Of a stretch of 64,000 nucleotides of DNA, positions 1 through 8,199 are shown piece after piece. The stretch comes from Aequorivita xiaoshiensis. GTDB taxonomy: Bacteria; Bacteroidota; Bacteroidia; Flavobacteriales; Flavobacteriaceae. Below the pieces are notes generated by a model, which worked only from the letters and a program-made list of their open reading frames with translations, ran no database searches and was not told where the DNA came from. The number at the start of each line of letters is the position of its first letter. The first letter of the stretch is position 1. The position numbers were made by a program, and so were the translations under genes. Location of the stretch: the NCBI RefSeq assembly GCF_022008395.1, contig NZ_JAIRBB010000008.1:50094-114093 (forward strand), given 5' to 3'.

Positions 1-642
1 GTCGGCGAGTTTCTTGTCTAAAACAATTTCTCCTTTATTTATAATAATCACACGATCGCAAATAGCTTCCACTTCCTGCATAATATGGGTAGAAAGCAGC
101 ACTGTTTTATGTTCCCCAACATTCTTAATTAGCTGACGTATTTCAATCAACTGGTTAGGGTCTAAACCGGTTGTAGGTTCGTCAAGTATTAAAACATCTG
201 GATCGTGAAGAAGTGCATTTGCTAATCCAACTCGTTGTCTGTATCCTTTTGAAAGTTGTCCAATTTTTTTATTTGCTTCAGGGGTAAGCCCGGTTTTTTC
301 AATAACACTTTCAACCTCAGATTTTGGAATATTATATATACCTGCATTAAAAAGAAGGTATTCCCGAACGTACATATCTAAATAAAGAGGGTTGTGCTCA
401 GGCAAGTATCCTACACTCTTTTTAACTGAAATATCGTCTTTAGATACTTCAAAATCATTTACAATTGCAACACCTTCCGAAGCAGGAATATAGGTGGTTA
501 AAATCTTCATCATTGTAGATTTTCCAGCACCATTAGGGCCAAGAAAACCAACAATTTCACCTTTTTCTACTGAAAATGAAACATTGTTCAGCGCTTTTTG
601 TTCGCCGTAGGTTTTGGTTATATTTTCTACTTTAATAGACAT
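1..642 (-). CDS. gldA: Gliding motility ABC transporter ATP-binding protein GldA (3' end outside window)
   Basis: The first 214 codons are present and the gene runs off the left edge. The product is an ABC-transporter ATPase: Walker A GPNGAGKS at residues 35-42, the signature LSKGYRQR, and Walker B followed by the D-loop (LILDEPTTGLDP) are all visible, with the H-loop histidine in LLSTHIM. The form of the P-loop region and the flavobacterial setting fit GldA, the ATPase that pairs with the GldF and GldG membrane subunits and is needed for gliding. GldA is usually about 300 residues, so roughly a third is missing. The ATG at 640-642 is the only plausible start. The gene is divergent from the aromatic leader. 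A generic ABC-2 type exporter ATPase is the alternative. Confidence 0.85.
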   Translation of the reverse strand, partial: MSIKVENITKTYGEQKALNNVSFSVEKGEIVGFLGPNGAGKSTMMKILTTYIPASEGVAIVNDFEVSKDDISVKKSVGYLPEHNPLYLDMYVREYLLFNAGIYNIPKSEVESVIEKTGLTPEANKKIGQLSKGYRQRVGLANALLHDPDVLILDEPTTGLDPNQLIEIRQLIKNVGEHKTVLLSTHIMQEVEAICDRVIIINKGEIVLDKKLAD

Positions 643-760
643 ATTGAAATAAGTTGAGCAAAGTTACACAATGAACGCATTTAAACTTTTTAGATTGTAG
701 AAATTTTCAAAGAGTTTAATAAAATGGCAAATTAAGTCTTTTTAACAATACATAAATGTT

Positions 761-768
761 TACCTTAG
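761..768 (+). promoter_or_regulatory. Candidate -7 box for the aromatic leader transcript
   Basis: TACCTTAG matches the Bacteroidota TAnnTTTG box in 7 of 8 positions and lies 17 bases before the leader ATG. A T-rich stretch about 18 bases upstream (739-742) could serve as the -33 element, which is weakly conserved in this phylum. The placement would put the transcription start just ahead of the leader ORF, as an attenuator needs. Confidence 0.45.
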
Positions 769-785
769 CACTATATTATTACAAG

Positions 786-839
786 ATGAACACGATTTTT
801 AACATCATTAACCTTTGGCAATTCTATTTTATAAAATAG
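786..839 (+). CDS. Aromatic amino acid leader peptide (17 residues)
   Basis: A 17-codon ORF reads MNTIFNIINLWQFYFIK and ends at TAG. Five of its residues are aromatic, with Trp, Phe, Tyr and Phe packed at codons 11-15, close to the stop. It is followed within 45 bases by a perfect intrinsic terminator and then by the DAHP synthase-chorismate mutase gene, the entry enzyme for Phe, Tyr and Trp. This is the design of ribosome-mediated attenuators such as trpL and pheL of enterobacteria. The peptide itself probably has no function beyond reporting charged tRNA levels through ribosome stalling. No homology search was possible; the call rests on composition, position and RNA structure. Confidence 0.85.
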   Translation: MNTIFNIINLWQFYFIK

Positions 840-842
840 GAG

Positions 843-889
843 CGGGATGGTTGTGTAGTTAATTGTATTATAAAACATTTAAAGTCCCG
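843..889 (+). promoter_or_regulatory. Candidate antiterminator of the aromatic attenuator
   Basis: CGGGAT at 843-848, just after the leader stop codon, can pair with GTCCCG at 884-889, which is the 5' arm of the terminator. Five Watson-Crick pairs plus one G-U pair result. A ribosome stopped at codons 11-15 would leave 843-848 free, so the antiterminator forms and transcription continues. A ribosome reaching the stop codon would cover 843-848, so the terminator forms. The pairing is seen in the sequence; the switching is inferred. Confidence 0.65.
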
Positions 890-912
890 GAAAATTTCTG
901 GGACTTTTTTTA
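881..912 (+). terminator. Intrinsic terminator of the aromatic attenuator
   Basis: AAAGTCCC (881-888) pairs perfectly with GGGACTTT (900-907). The stem can extend inward through G-T, G-C and A-T pairs to a 3-base loop. It is followed by a run of T to about 911. It lies between the leader ORF and the biosynthetic gene, 142 bases upstream of that gene's ATG. Confidence 0.9.
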
Positions 913-1053
913 TTTAAAAGAAATAATAACAGTTTAATATCAAGATAACTAATATTATAGTTGGCTAATTATCTTTAAAACATTGTAATGTGTTTACTTT
1001 GCAAATGTTTTGTTTGGAGGTACAAAACCCTATTAGAATTTAAAGTTTAGTAT

Positions 1054-2136
1054 ATGGAAAACACTAAATCATTGCGCAATTGGTTGAACGCTATGGAGCT
1101 CTCTCATCCTTTGGTGATTGCAGGACCTTGTAGTGCAGAAACAGAAGAACAAGTTTTGAAAATAGCGCATCAGTTAAAACAAACTGACGCCACGGTATTA
1201 CGTGCAGGAATTTGGAAGCCTCGTACAAGACCTGGAAACTTTGAAGGTGTTGGCGCTTTAGGATTAAAGTGGCTTCAAAAAGCAAAACAAGAAACAGGTT
1301 TAATGACTGCTACCGAGGTAGCAAACGCCAATCACGTAGATTTAGCGTTAAAGCACGATGTAGACATACTATGGGTAGGAGCAAGAACAACTGTTTCACC
1401 TTTTATTGTTCAGGAAATTGCTGATGCTTTAAAAGGAACCGATAAAATTGTTTTGATAAAGAATCCCGTTAACCCAGACTTAGCCTTATGGTTAGGCGCT
1501 GTTGAGCGATTTTACGCATCAGACGTAAAGAAACTTGGGGTAATTCATCGTGGATTTTCAACTTATGAGAAAACTCGCTATAGAAACAATCCTGAATGGC
1601 AAATCCCTATTGACCTTCAAAATAAATTTCCAGATTTACCCTTAATATTAGATCCTTCGCATATTGCAGGACGAAGGGATATCATTTTTGAACTTTGCCA
1701 AACAGCTTTAGATTTAAACTACGATGGCTTAATGGTTGAAACGCATTACGACCCTGATAATGCTTGGAGTGATGCTGCACAACAGATTACGCCAACAACC
1801 TTAGATAAGATGACGGTCGATCTTAGAATTCGAAAACAAGAAGGTGATGCCGTTGAGTTTAACAACAAGCTAGCAACACTACGTACACAAATAGATGTAA
1901 TAGACCGTCAATTAATCGATTCTCTAGGGAATCGTATGAGGATTGCCGATAAAATTGGCTTGTTGAAAAAGAAAAACAATGTAGCCATTCTGCAAACAAA
2001 GCGATGGAATGAGATTTTAGGAAAAATGATTTTAGAAGGAGAAGAAAACAACCTCAGTGAAGAATTTATTTTAAAAATATATAAAGCTATTCATCAAGAA
2101 TCTATTAACCATCAGAAAAAGGTGATTAATGAATAG
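1054..2136 (+). CDS. aroG: Bifunctional DAHP synthase / chorismate mutase
   Basis: This fused enzyme condenses phosphoenolpyruvate with erythrose 4-phosphate (first shikimate step) and also rearranges chorismate to prephenate (Phe/Tyr branch). Residues 1 to about 260 are a type I, KdsA-like DAHP synthase: GPCSAET at 24-30, AGIWKPRTRPGNFEG at 51-65 and LDPSHIAGRR near residue 200. Residues 265-360 form an all-helical AroQ-type chorismate mutase (RTQIDVIDRQLIDSLGNRM and following). This domain order is usual in Bacteroidota. The gene follows the aromatic attenuator, and rsgA and dtd follow it closely. In many Bacteroidota pheA, an aminotransferase and tyrA stand between the leader side and this gene; here they are absent. 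A weak promoter-like box (994-1001, TTACTTTG) lies after the terminator. Confidence 0.93.
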   Translation: MENTKSLRNWLNAMELSHPLVIAGPCSAETEEQVLKIAHQLKQTDATVLRAGIWKPRTRPGNFEGVGALGLKWLQKAKQETGLMTATEVANANHVDLALKHDVDILWVGARTTVSPFIVQEIADALKGTDKIVLIKNPVNPDLALWLGAVERFYASDVKKLGVIHRGFSTYEKTRYRNNPEWQIPIDLQNKFPDLPLILDPSHIAGRRDIIFELCQTALDLNYDGLMVETHYDPDNAWSDAAQQITPTTLDKMTVDLRIRKQEGDAVEFNNKLATLRTQIDVIDRQLIDSLGNRMRIADKIGLLKKKNNVAILQTKRWNEILGKMILEGEENNLSEEFILKIYKAIHQESINHQKKVINE

Positions 2137-2201
2137 AGTCGTAAAAATTATTGAGTATTTTCGTAAATCTTGAATACTAAACATTGAATCAATGAATTAT
2201 A

Positions 2202-3155
2202 ATGAAAGGCATAGTTTATAAATCTACCGGAAGTTGGTATTCTGTTAAGGCAGAAGATGGAACTTTTTACGATTGTCGTATTAAAGGGAAATTTCGCATT
2301 GGCGGGATAAAAAGCACAAACCCTGTAGCGGTAGGCGATCACGTATTGTTTGATGTGGATAACAAAGGAGATGAAACGGTAGGTGTGATAAAGCATATTG
2401 AAGAGCGTGAAAACTATATCATTCGTAAATCGGTTAACCTTTCAAAGCAAACACACATTATTGCATCAAATATCGATGTTGCGTTTTTACTAATAACCCT
2501 TAACAACCCACCAACGTTTACCACTTTTATAGATCGATTTTTAGTTACGGCAGAAGCTTATCATATTAACGCTGTACTTCTTTTTAATAAAGTTGATACG
2601 TACGACGAAGACGAATTGCTTGAAATAAAGTACCTAGCAGCAGTATATCGAAATATTGGTTACGAATGTATAGGTATTTCAGCCACTACAGGCAAGAATA
2701 TCGATAAGGTAAAAGCCATAATGAAGGACAAGGTAACAATGTTTTCAGGACATAGTGGTGTTGGGAAGTCTACTTTGGTAAATGCAATTGAGCCTGGATT
2801 AGATTTAAAAACTTCAAAAATTTCTGAACAGCACTTACAAGGACAACATACTACAACTTTTGCTGAAATGTTCGACCTTTCTTTTGGCGGGCAGATTATT
2901 GATACTCCCGGCATTAAAGGCTTTGGTGTGGTAGAAATTGATAAAGAAGAATTAGGAGACTACTTTCCAGAGTTTTTTGAATTAAAAGAGCATTGCAAGT
3001 TTAACAACTGTCTTCACTTAGAAGAACCCCATTGTGCTGTAAAAGAGGCATTAGAAACAGAGGAAATAGCCTGGTCTCGATATAAAAGTTATCTGCAAAT
3101 TTTAGAAGGCGAAGAAGAACACTTCCGAAAAGATATTTATAACAATGAAAAGTAA
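2202..3155 (+). CDS. rsgA: Ribosome small subunit-dependent GTPase A (RsgA/YjeQ)
   Basis: A GTPase that assists late maturation of the 30S subunit. The GTP-binding motifs occur in circularly permuted order, the hallmark of the family: NKVD (G4) at 129-132 comes before the P-loop GHSGVGKS (G1) at 183-190 and DTPG (G3) at 234-237. An OB-fold occupies the first 65 residues or so. The C-terminal zinc knuckle keeps its ligands C265, C270, H272 and C278. Its 317 residues are normal for the family. It lies 65 bases after the DAHP synthase gene and 30 bases before dtd, so the three are probably cotranscribed. Confidence 0.95.
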   Translation: MKGIVYKSTGSWYSVKAEDGTFYDCRIKGKFRIGGIKSTNPVAVGDHVLFDVDNKGDETVGVIKHIEERENYIIRKSVNLSKQTHIIASNIDVAFLLITLNNPPTFTTFIDRFLVTAEAYHINAVLLFNKVDTYDEDELLEIKYLAAVYRNIGYECIGISATTGKNIDKVKAIMKDKVTMFSGHSGVGKSTLVNAIEPGLDLKTSKISEQHLQGQHTTTFAEMFDLSFGGQIIDTPGIKGFGVVEIDKEELGDYFPEFFELKEHCKFNNCLHLEEPHCAVKEALETEEIAWSRYKSYLQILEGEEEHFRKDIYNNEK

Positions 3156-3185
3156 ATATTCAATTACAAAAAGTATTAAATCATA

Positions 3186-3638
3186 ATGCGTGCATTAATT
3201 CAAAGGGTTAAAAAAGCATCAGTTACCATTGAAGGAAAAATTTATTCTGAAATCAATCAAGGTTTGCTTATTTTAATAGGAATAGAAGCCGAGGATACTC
3301 AAGAAGACATAGATTGGTTGGCTAGTAAAATAGCTAAAATGAGGATTTTTTCTGATGAAAACGACGCTATGAATCTCTCTGTGCAAGATGTTGAAGGTGA
3401 GTGTTTAGTAGTAAGCCAATTTACACTTCACGCAAGTACAAAAAAAGGAAACCGCCCATCGTTTATAAAAGCAGCTAGGCCCGAAATTGCAATTCCCTTG
3501 TATGAAGAATTTATTCTGCAGTTAGAAAACATCACCAATAAGAAGGTTAAAACTGGAAGCTTCGGCGCGATGATGGATATTTGTTTAATAAACGAGGGGC
3601 CTGTTACAATTTGGATTGATTCAAAAAACAGAGAATAA
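3186..3638 (+). CDS. dtd: D-aminoacyl-tRNA deacylase (Dtd)
   Basis: The enzyme removes D-amino acids (and glycine mischarged on tRNA-Ala) from tRNA, a proofreading step. All family marks are present: the N-terminal MRALIQRVKKASV, the SQFTLHA active-site motif at 77-83, and the Gly-cisPro motif in NEGPVT at 136-141. Length (150 residues) is standard. Spacing to rsgA is short. Confidence 0.96.
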   Translation: MRALIQRVKKASVTIEGKIYSEINQGLLILIGIEAEDTQEDIDWLASKIAKMRIFSDENDAMNLSVQDVEGECLVVSQFTLHASTKKGNRPSFIKAARPEIAIPLYEEFILQLENITNKKVKTGSFGAMMDICLINEGPVTIWIDSKNRE

Positions 3639-3699
3639 TTCCTTTAACCTTTTTTTAACTTTTATAAGTTTCATATATTGGTCCGCTGTAAAGCCGATT

Positions 3700-5601
3700 A
3701 TGAAAAAAATTACCTGCCTTGTATTACTTCTTTGCACAGCTATAACATTCGCCCAAAACGAATTTTCAATAACCTCTATTAATAAGGAGTTGTTGGAATA
3801 TTCTAATAGTGTGTTAATAGACGAGAATGTTGCCTTAGATGTTACTAATATTAATACAGTTAAAACAACGAAGCGCCGTGTTATTGCCGTTTTAAATAAA
3901 ATGGGCAATGGCGATACAAACCTTTATGAATACTACGACGACAATTCTAAGGTAAAAAACATTAGAGTTTGGATATACAATGCTTTTGGGAAAGAAATTG
4001 CCAGTTTTAAAAAGAAAGATTTTAACGATGTAAGTCGAACTGGGATAAGTATTTATAGTGACGACCGTGTGCTTTATTTAAATTACACGCCTACTACCTA
4101 CCCCTATATAGTAGTTTATGAAAGTGAAGCCGAAAGTGGCGACTCTGCTTTTATACAGCCTTGGCAACCCTTAGGTGGATACGCCGAAAGCACTCAAAAG
4201 AGTGTGTTTACGATTAAATACAATCCATTAAATAAGCCAAACTACAGCGCAAGAAATATTGAAGATTTTGATATTTCAATTTCAGATACCGACAACGAAC
4301 TTACTTTTACAGCTGTGAACTTGAAGGCAGTTCGCCTAGAAGAACACAGCCCATCGAGTAGAAGCATATTGCCTCACGTTATGGTTGCGTTGCAAAATTT
4401 TAAATTAAAAGGTACAGCCGGAACAAGTGAGAACTGGCAAAAATTTGGTAGTTGGTTGGATAATAAGCTCCTAGCCGATGTAAGTGATCTTCCCGAAGGA
4501 ACAAAAGCAAAGGTTAGAAGTTTAGTAGCAAACGAAACTACAAACGAAGGAAAAGCAAGAAAAATATACCAATTTGTACAAGATAAAGTTCGTTATGTAA
4601 GCATTCAAATAGGTATTGGTGGATGGAAACCTATGCCTGCTTCGGATGTAGATAAGTTAAGTTATGGCGATTGCAAGGCGTTGACGATGTATACAAAATC
4701 TCTTCTTGAAGTTGCAGGTGTGCCTTCATATTATACCTTGGTAAATGCAGGGGAGAACATAATGGAGATTGAAGAAAACTTTGCCACGCCTTGGTTTAAT
4801 CACGCTATACTCGCCATTCCAGAAGATGATGGTTATACTTGGTTAGAATGCACAAGTCAAGATACACCTTATGGTTATTTAGGAGATTTTACAGATAATC
4901 GAGATGTATTAATAATGACTCCTGAAGGAGGAAAAGTTACCCGTACCAAAACGTATACAACTCAAGAAAACTTACAAACCAACTTCACTAATCTTACAGT
5001 AGATGCTCAAGGGAATGTTACTGCGCATTTTAAAGGTGTTTCTGAAGGGATGCAATACGACAGCAAGTATCTTCTTCCAAAACAAAAACAAGAAGATATA
5101 GATAGATTTTACAAAAAGAGATGGAGTTATGTAAATGGGTTTACTGTAGATGACATTAAATTCAAAAATGATAGAGAAGAAGTGATTTTTACTGAAAATA
5201 TTGAAGTTTCAGTTCCAAATTACGCCAACCCAGTTGGAGAAGATTTTCTCTTTTGTCCAAATATTTTCAATCAAAATAAATACATACCTCCACGAATTGA
5301 TGATAGGAAACAAAACCTATTTATCCGTCACGGATTTATTGATGTAGATACTGTTGAAGTAGCTCTTCCAGAAAATTTCAGCATTGACGGCCTGCCAGAA
5401 GATTTGGCTTTGGAAACCAAATTTGGGAAATACGAAGTTAGCTTCAATGAAACCGATGAAAATAAATTAATATACAGTCGAAAGCTTCGTATTGAAGAAG
5501 GAGAGTATCCTCCAAATGAATATGAAGAATATCGTGATTTTTTAAGATCTATTGCGAGGCTTGATAAAACCAAAATTCTTTTAAAACAAAACGTTCAATA
5601 A
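3700..5601 (+). CDS. Secreted DUF3857 / transglutaminase-like protein
   Basis: From ATG 3700 the protein begins with a clear signal peptide (MKKITCLVLLLCTAITFAQ) and has 633 residues; an upstream in-frame ATG at 3616 would lie inside dtd and hide the signal peptide. An N-terminal DUF3857 beta domain is followed by a transglutaminase-like domain with Cys325 in SYGDCKA and His368 in FNHAI, the expected catalytic pair, so it may be an active peptidase or acyl transferase. Such proteins are common in Bacteroidota, but their substrates are not known to me. It is followed 13 bases later by a paralogue lacking the cysteine. A TATATTGG box at 3675 may drive the pair. Confidence 0.8.
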   Translation: MKKITCLVLLLCTAITFAQNEFSITSINKELLEYSNSVLIDENVALDVTNINTVKTTKRRVIAVLNKMGNGDTNLYEYYDDNSKVKNIRVWIYNAFGKEIASFKKKDFNDVSRTGISIYSDDRVLYLNYTPTTYPYIVVYESEAESGDSAFIQPWQPLGGYAESTQKSVFTIKYNPLNKPNYSARNIEDFDISISDTDNELTFTAVNLKAVRLEEHSPSSRSILPHVMVALQNFKLKGTAGTSENWQKFGSWLDNKLLADVSDLPEGTKAKVRSLVANETTNEGKARKIYQFVQDKVRYVSIQIGIGGWKPMPASDVDKLSYGDCKALTMYTKSLLEVAGVPSYYTLVNAGENIMEIEENFATPWFNHAILAIPEDDGYTWLECTSQDTPYGYLGDFTDNRDVLIMTPEGGKVTRTKTYTTQENLQTNFTNLTVDAQGNVTAHFKGVSEGMQYDSKYLLPKQKQEDIDRFYKKRWSYVNGFTVDDIKFKNDREEVIFTENIEVSVPNYANPVGEDFLFCPNIFNQNKYIPPRIDDRKQNLFIRHGFIDVDTVEVALPENFSIDGLPEDLALETKFGKYEVSFNETDENKLIYSRKLRIEEGEYPPNEYEEYRDFLRSIARLDKTKILLKQNVQ

Positions 5602-5614
5602 CTAACTATCACTT

Positions 5615-7633
5615 ATGAAAACTAATCTACTTTCAGTAATAATTACTATGTGCTTTTTGAATATTTCAGTAGCGCAAGACTATAGATTTGGAAAGGTTTC
5701 TAAAGAAGAATTACTTCAAAAAGAACACCCTACAGATCCTTCTGCAAACGCTGCAGTGTTGTATCGAGAAGTAAAAACCGAATTTCAATACAATCAAGAT
5801 TCCGGATGGTATATGGTTACCGATTACTTCGAAAGAGTAAAGATTTACAACAAAGAAGGTTTTGATTGGGCAAACGCCGAAATTAATTTGTACAAGGGTG
5901 AAGGGGAAGACAAACTGCTAGGACTGAGAGGAAACACGTATTACTTGGACGAAAATGGAAAGGTACAAGACGAAAAACTTCGAAAAGATGGAATTTTTGA
6001 AGAAGAAACTTCTAAGTACCTCACACAGACAAAAATTACGATGCCCGCTGTTCGCGAAGGTGCTGTAATAGAGTATAAGTACACTATTAATTCACCATTT
6101 ATCTTTAATATAGATGAGTTTAGGTTTCAGGAAATCATTCCGATAGAGAAGGTGAATATGGTTTTTAAAACACCAGAATATTTCATTTATAAAACACACC
6201 AAAGAGGGTGGGAGCCATATAAAGTAGATAAATTTACTAGAGAAAGAAGTATGAGTTTTAGACAACTAGAACCAATGGATACAAGAACTTTTGGAAAAAG
6301 TATTCGAGAAACTATAACTAGAGAAATTAAGTTTAAGGAAGATACTTATACAGTAGATTTGGAAAATGTACCTGCTTTAAAAGAAGAAGCGTTTGTAGGT
6401 AACTTAAACAATTACACCACAGCCTTACAGTTTGAGATGAGTTACATAGACTTTCCTGGTTCGCCGTTAAAAACCTATGCTACTAATTGGGAAGATGTTT
6501 CAAAAAGTATATATAGAGTAGATTTATTTGGAGCTGAATTAGAACGTAAAAACTATTTTGAAAAAGACTTAAACAATATTCTTCAAGGGGTTAGTTCTTC
6601 TGAAGAAAAAATTGGACGTATTTTTTCTTTCGTATTAAATAAAATGACTTGGAATGGCTACAATGGTTATTATACCAATGAAGGAGTTAGAGATGCCTAT
6701 AAAAAGGGCTCAGGAAATGCAGCCGATATTAATCTAATGTTGGTGGCTATGCTTCGCCACGCGAATTTGGAAGCCAATCCAGTGTTGGTTAGTACAAAAT
6801 CTCATGGAATTCCACTTTTTCCTACGCGTAATGGTTTTAACTATGTAATTGCTGGGGTACAACTGCCTCAAGGAATATTATTGTTAGATGCGACAAATAA
6901 AGATGCTGAAATAGGTGTTTTAAAGTCTAGTATTCAAAATTGGAAAGGTCGTGTTGTAAAGAAAGATGGAACTTCGAGTTGGGTATCGTTAAGCTCAATA
7001 ATTCCTGCTGTAAAAAGTACGATGATAGCTGCTGAAATTACTCCAGATTTAATGCTTACTGGAAAAAACCAAAGTAGATTTACTGGAAATTATGCATTTA
7101 AATACCGCTCAGATTTTAAAAGTTTAAATGAAGATGCACAGCGAAAAAAAATAGAAAAAGATTTAACTCCAGCAGAATTAGCTAACTTAGAGTTCGAAAA
7201 TTTAGCTTCCCCTGGTGCCCCGGTATCTCTAAAATACGATTTTGAAGCTATGGACTTAGTAGAAGATGTTGCAGGAAAACTTTATTTTTCGCCTATGGTA
7301 TTTTTAGCTACAGAAGAAACTCCTTTTAAAACTGAAACTCGCTTGTATCCAATAGATTTTGGATATCCGATTAAGGATAGATATATTGTTACTATATCGC
7401 TGCCAGAAGGTTATAATGTTGAGTCGCTACCTGAAAATGTGGTTTATAATTTAGGTGAAAACCAAGGCACTTATCGTTATTTAATTTCACAGGCAGGAAA
7501 CAAACTTCAGCTATCGGTTGAATTTGCAATAAATCAATCGTATATCGCAGCGGAAGATTATGGGAACTTAAAAAAATTCTTTGAACTTTTAATAGCAAAA
7601 GAAAACGAAAAAGTAGTACTTTCAAAAGCATAA
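5615..7633 (+). CDS. Secreted DUF3857 protein with degenerate transglutaminase-like domain
   Basis: This is the partner of the preceding gene: signal peptide ending in ISVAQ, a DUF3857-type domain, then a transglutaminase-like fold (672 residues in all). Where the first protein has G-D-C-K at the catalytic site, this one reads GNAADINL with Ala369, so the nucleophile is missing. A histidine remains downstream (STKSHG). It is probably a non-catalytic binding protein of the periplasm or cell surface that works with its neighbour. Its stop overlaps the start of the MazG-like gene (TAATG), which suggests one transcript. Confidence 0.75.
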   Translation: MKTNLLSVIITMCFLNISVAQDYRFGKVSKEELLQKEHPTDPSANAAVLYREVKTEFQYNQDSGWYMVTDYFERVKIYNKEGFDWANAEINLYKGEGEDKLLGLRGNTYYLDENGKVQDEKLRKDGIFEEETSKYLTQTKITMPAVREGAVIEYKYTINSPFIFNIDEFRFQEIIPIEKVNMVFKTPEYFIYKTHQRGWEPYKVDKFTRERSMSFRQLEPMDTRTFGKSIRETITREIKFKEDTYTVDLENVPALKEEAFVGNLNNYTTALQFEMSYIDFPGSPLKTYATNWEDVSKSIYRVDLFGAELERKNYFEKDLNNILQGVSSSEEKIGRIFSFVLNKMTWNGYNGYYTNEGVRDAYKKGSGNAADINLMLVAMLRHANLEANPVLVSTKSHGIPLFPTRNGFNYVIAGVQLPQGILLLDATNKDAEIGVLKSSIQNWKGRVVKKDGTSSWVSLSSIIPAVKSTMIAAEITPDLMLTGKNQSRFTGNYAFKYRSDFKSLNEDAQRKKIEKDLTPAELANLEFENLASPGAPVSLKYDFEAMDLVEDVAGKLYFSPMVFLATEETPFKTETRLYPIDFGYPIKDRYIVTISLPEGYNVESLPENVVYNLGENQGTYRYLISQAGNKLQLSVEFAINQSYIAAEDYGNLKKFFELLIAKENEKVVLSKA

Positions 7634-7959
7634 TGGATATAAAAAACGCACAAAAAGCAGTAGATGTTTGGATAAAAGAACATGGTGTTCGTTATTTTAA
7701 CGAGCTTACTAATATGGCTCAACTTACTGAAGAGGTAGGGGAAGTAGCTAGAATTATTGCCCGTCGATATGGGGAGCAAAGCGAAAAGGAAAGCGATAAA
7801 AATAAAGATTTGGGCGAGGAGCTAGCAGATGTTATTTTTGTAGTGCTTTGTCTTGCAAATCAAACAGGCGTAGATCTTGAAGAAGCTTTTAATAAAAAAC
7901 TAGATATTAAGACAAAGCGCGATCACGATAGGCACCACAACAACGAAAAATTAAAGTAA
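7633..7959 (+). CDS. MazG-like nucleotide pyrophosphohydrolase
   Basis: A 108-residue all-alpha NTP pyrophosphohydrolase that hydrolyses (d)NTPs to NMP and pyrophosphate. The metal-binding pattern of the MazG fold is visible: EEVGEVARII in the first half and EELADVIFV in the second. A single short domain suggests the house-cleaning class rather than full-length MazG. The ATG overlaps the upstream TAA by one base, and the next gene follows directly, so translation is probably coupled. Confidence 0.88.
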   Translation: MDIKNAQKAVDVWIKEHGVRYFNELTNMAQLTEEVGEVARIIARRYGEQSEKESDKNKDLGEELADVIFVVLCLANQTGVDLEEAFNKKLDIKTKRDHDRHHNNEKLK

Positions 7960-8199
7960 ATGTTTAAGAAAGTAATAAACACCAAAGGTTTTTGGAAATC
8001 GGTAATATCACTAGCAGTGTCCTTTGCTATTTTGTTTGCTTTAATTAAGTGGGCAATAGAAGGTTTTGACATGGCTTATTTTACCGAAAGAAACCCGTTG
8101 GTGTTTATGCTTACACTTCTCGGTGCGGGCTTTGTGTATGGTTTCTTTGTAACCTTCGGAAAATTTAGAGCTAAGATTAAAGAGAAAGAACAAAGATAA
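7960..8199 (+). CDS. Small two-helix membrane protein of unknown function
   Basis: A 79-residue protein with two hydrophobic stretches (about residues 15-31 and 46-66) and a basic C-terminal tail (KFRAKIKEKEQR). It starts directly after the MazG-like gene and its TAA overlaps the ATG of aroA (TAATG), so it is a translated member of the operon. I do not recognise a characterised family. Confidence 0.8.
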   Translation: MFKKVINTKGFWKSVISLAVSFAILFALIKWAIEGFDMAYFTERNPLVFMLTLLGAGFVYGFFVTFGKFRAKIKEKEQR

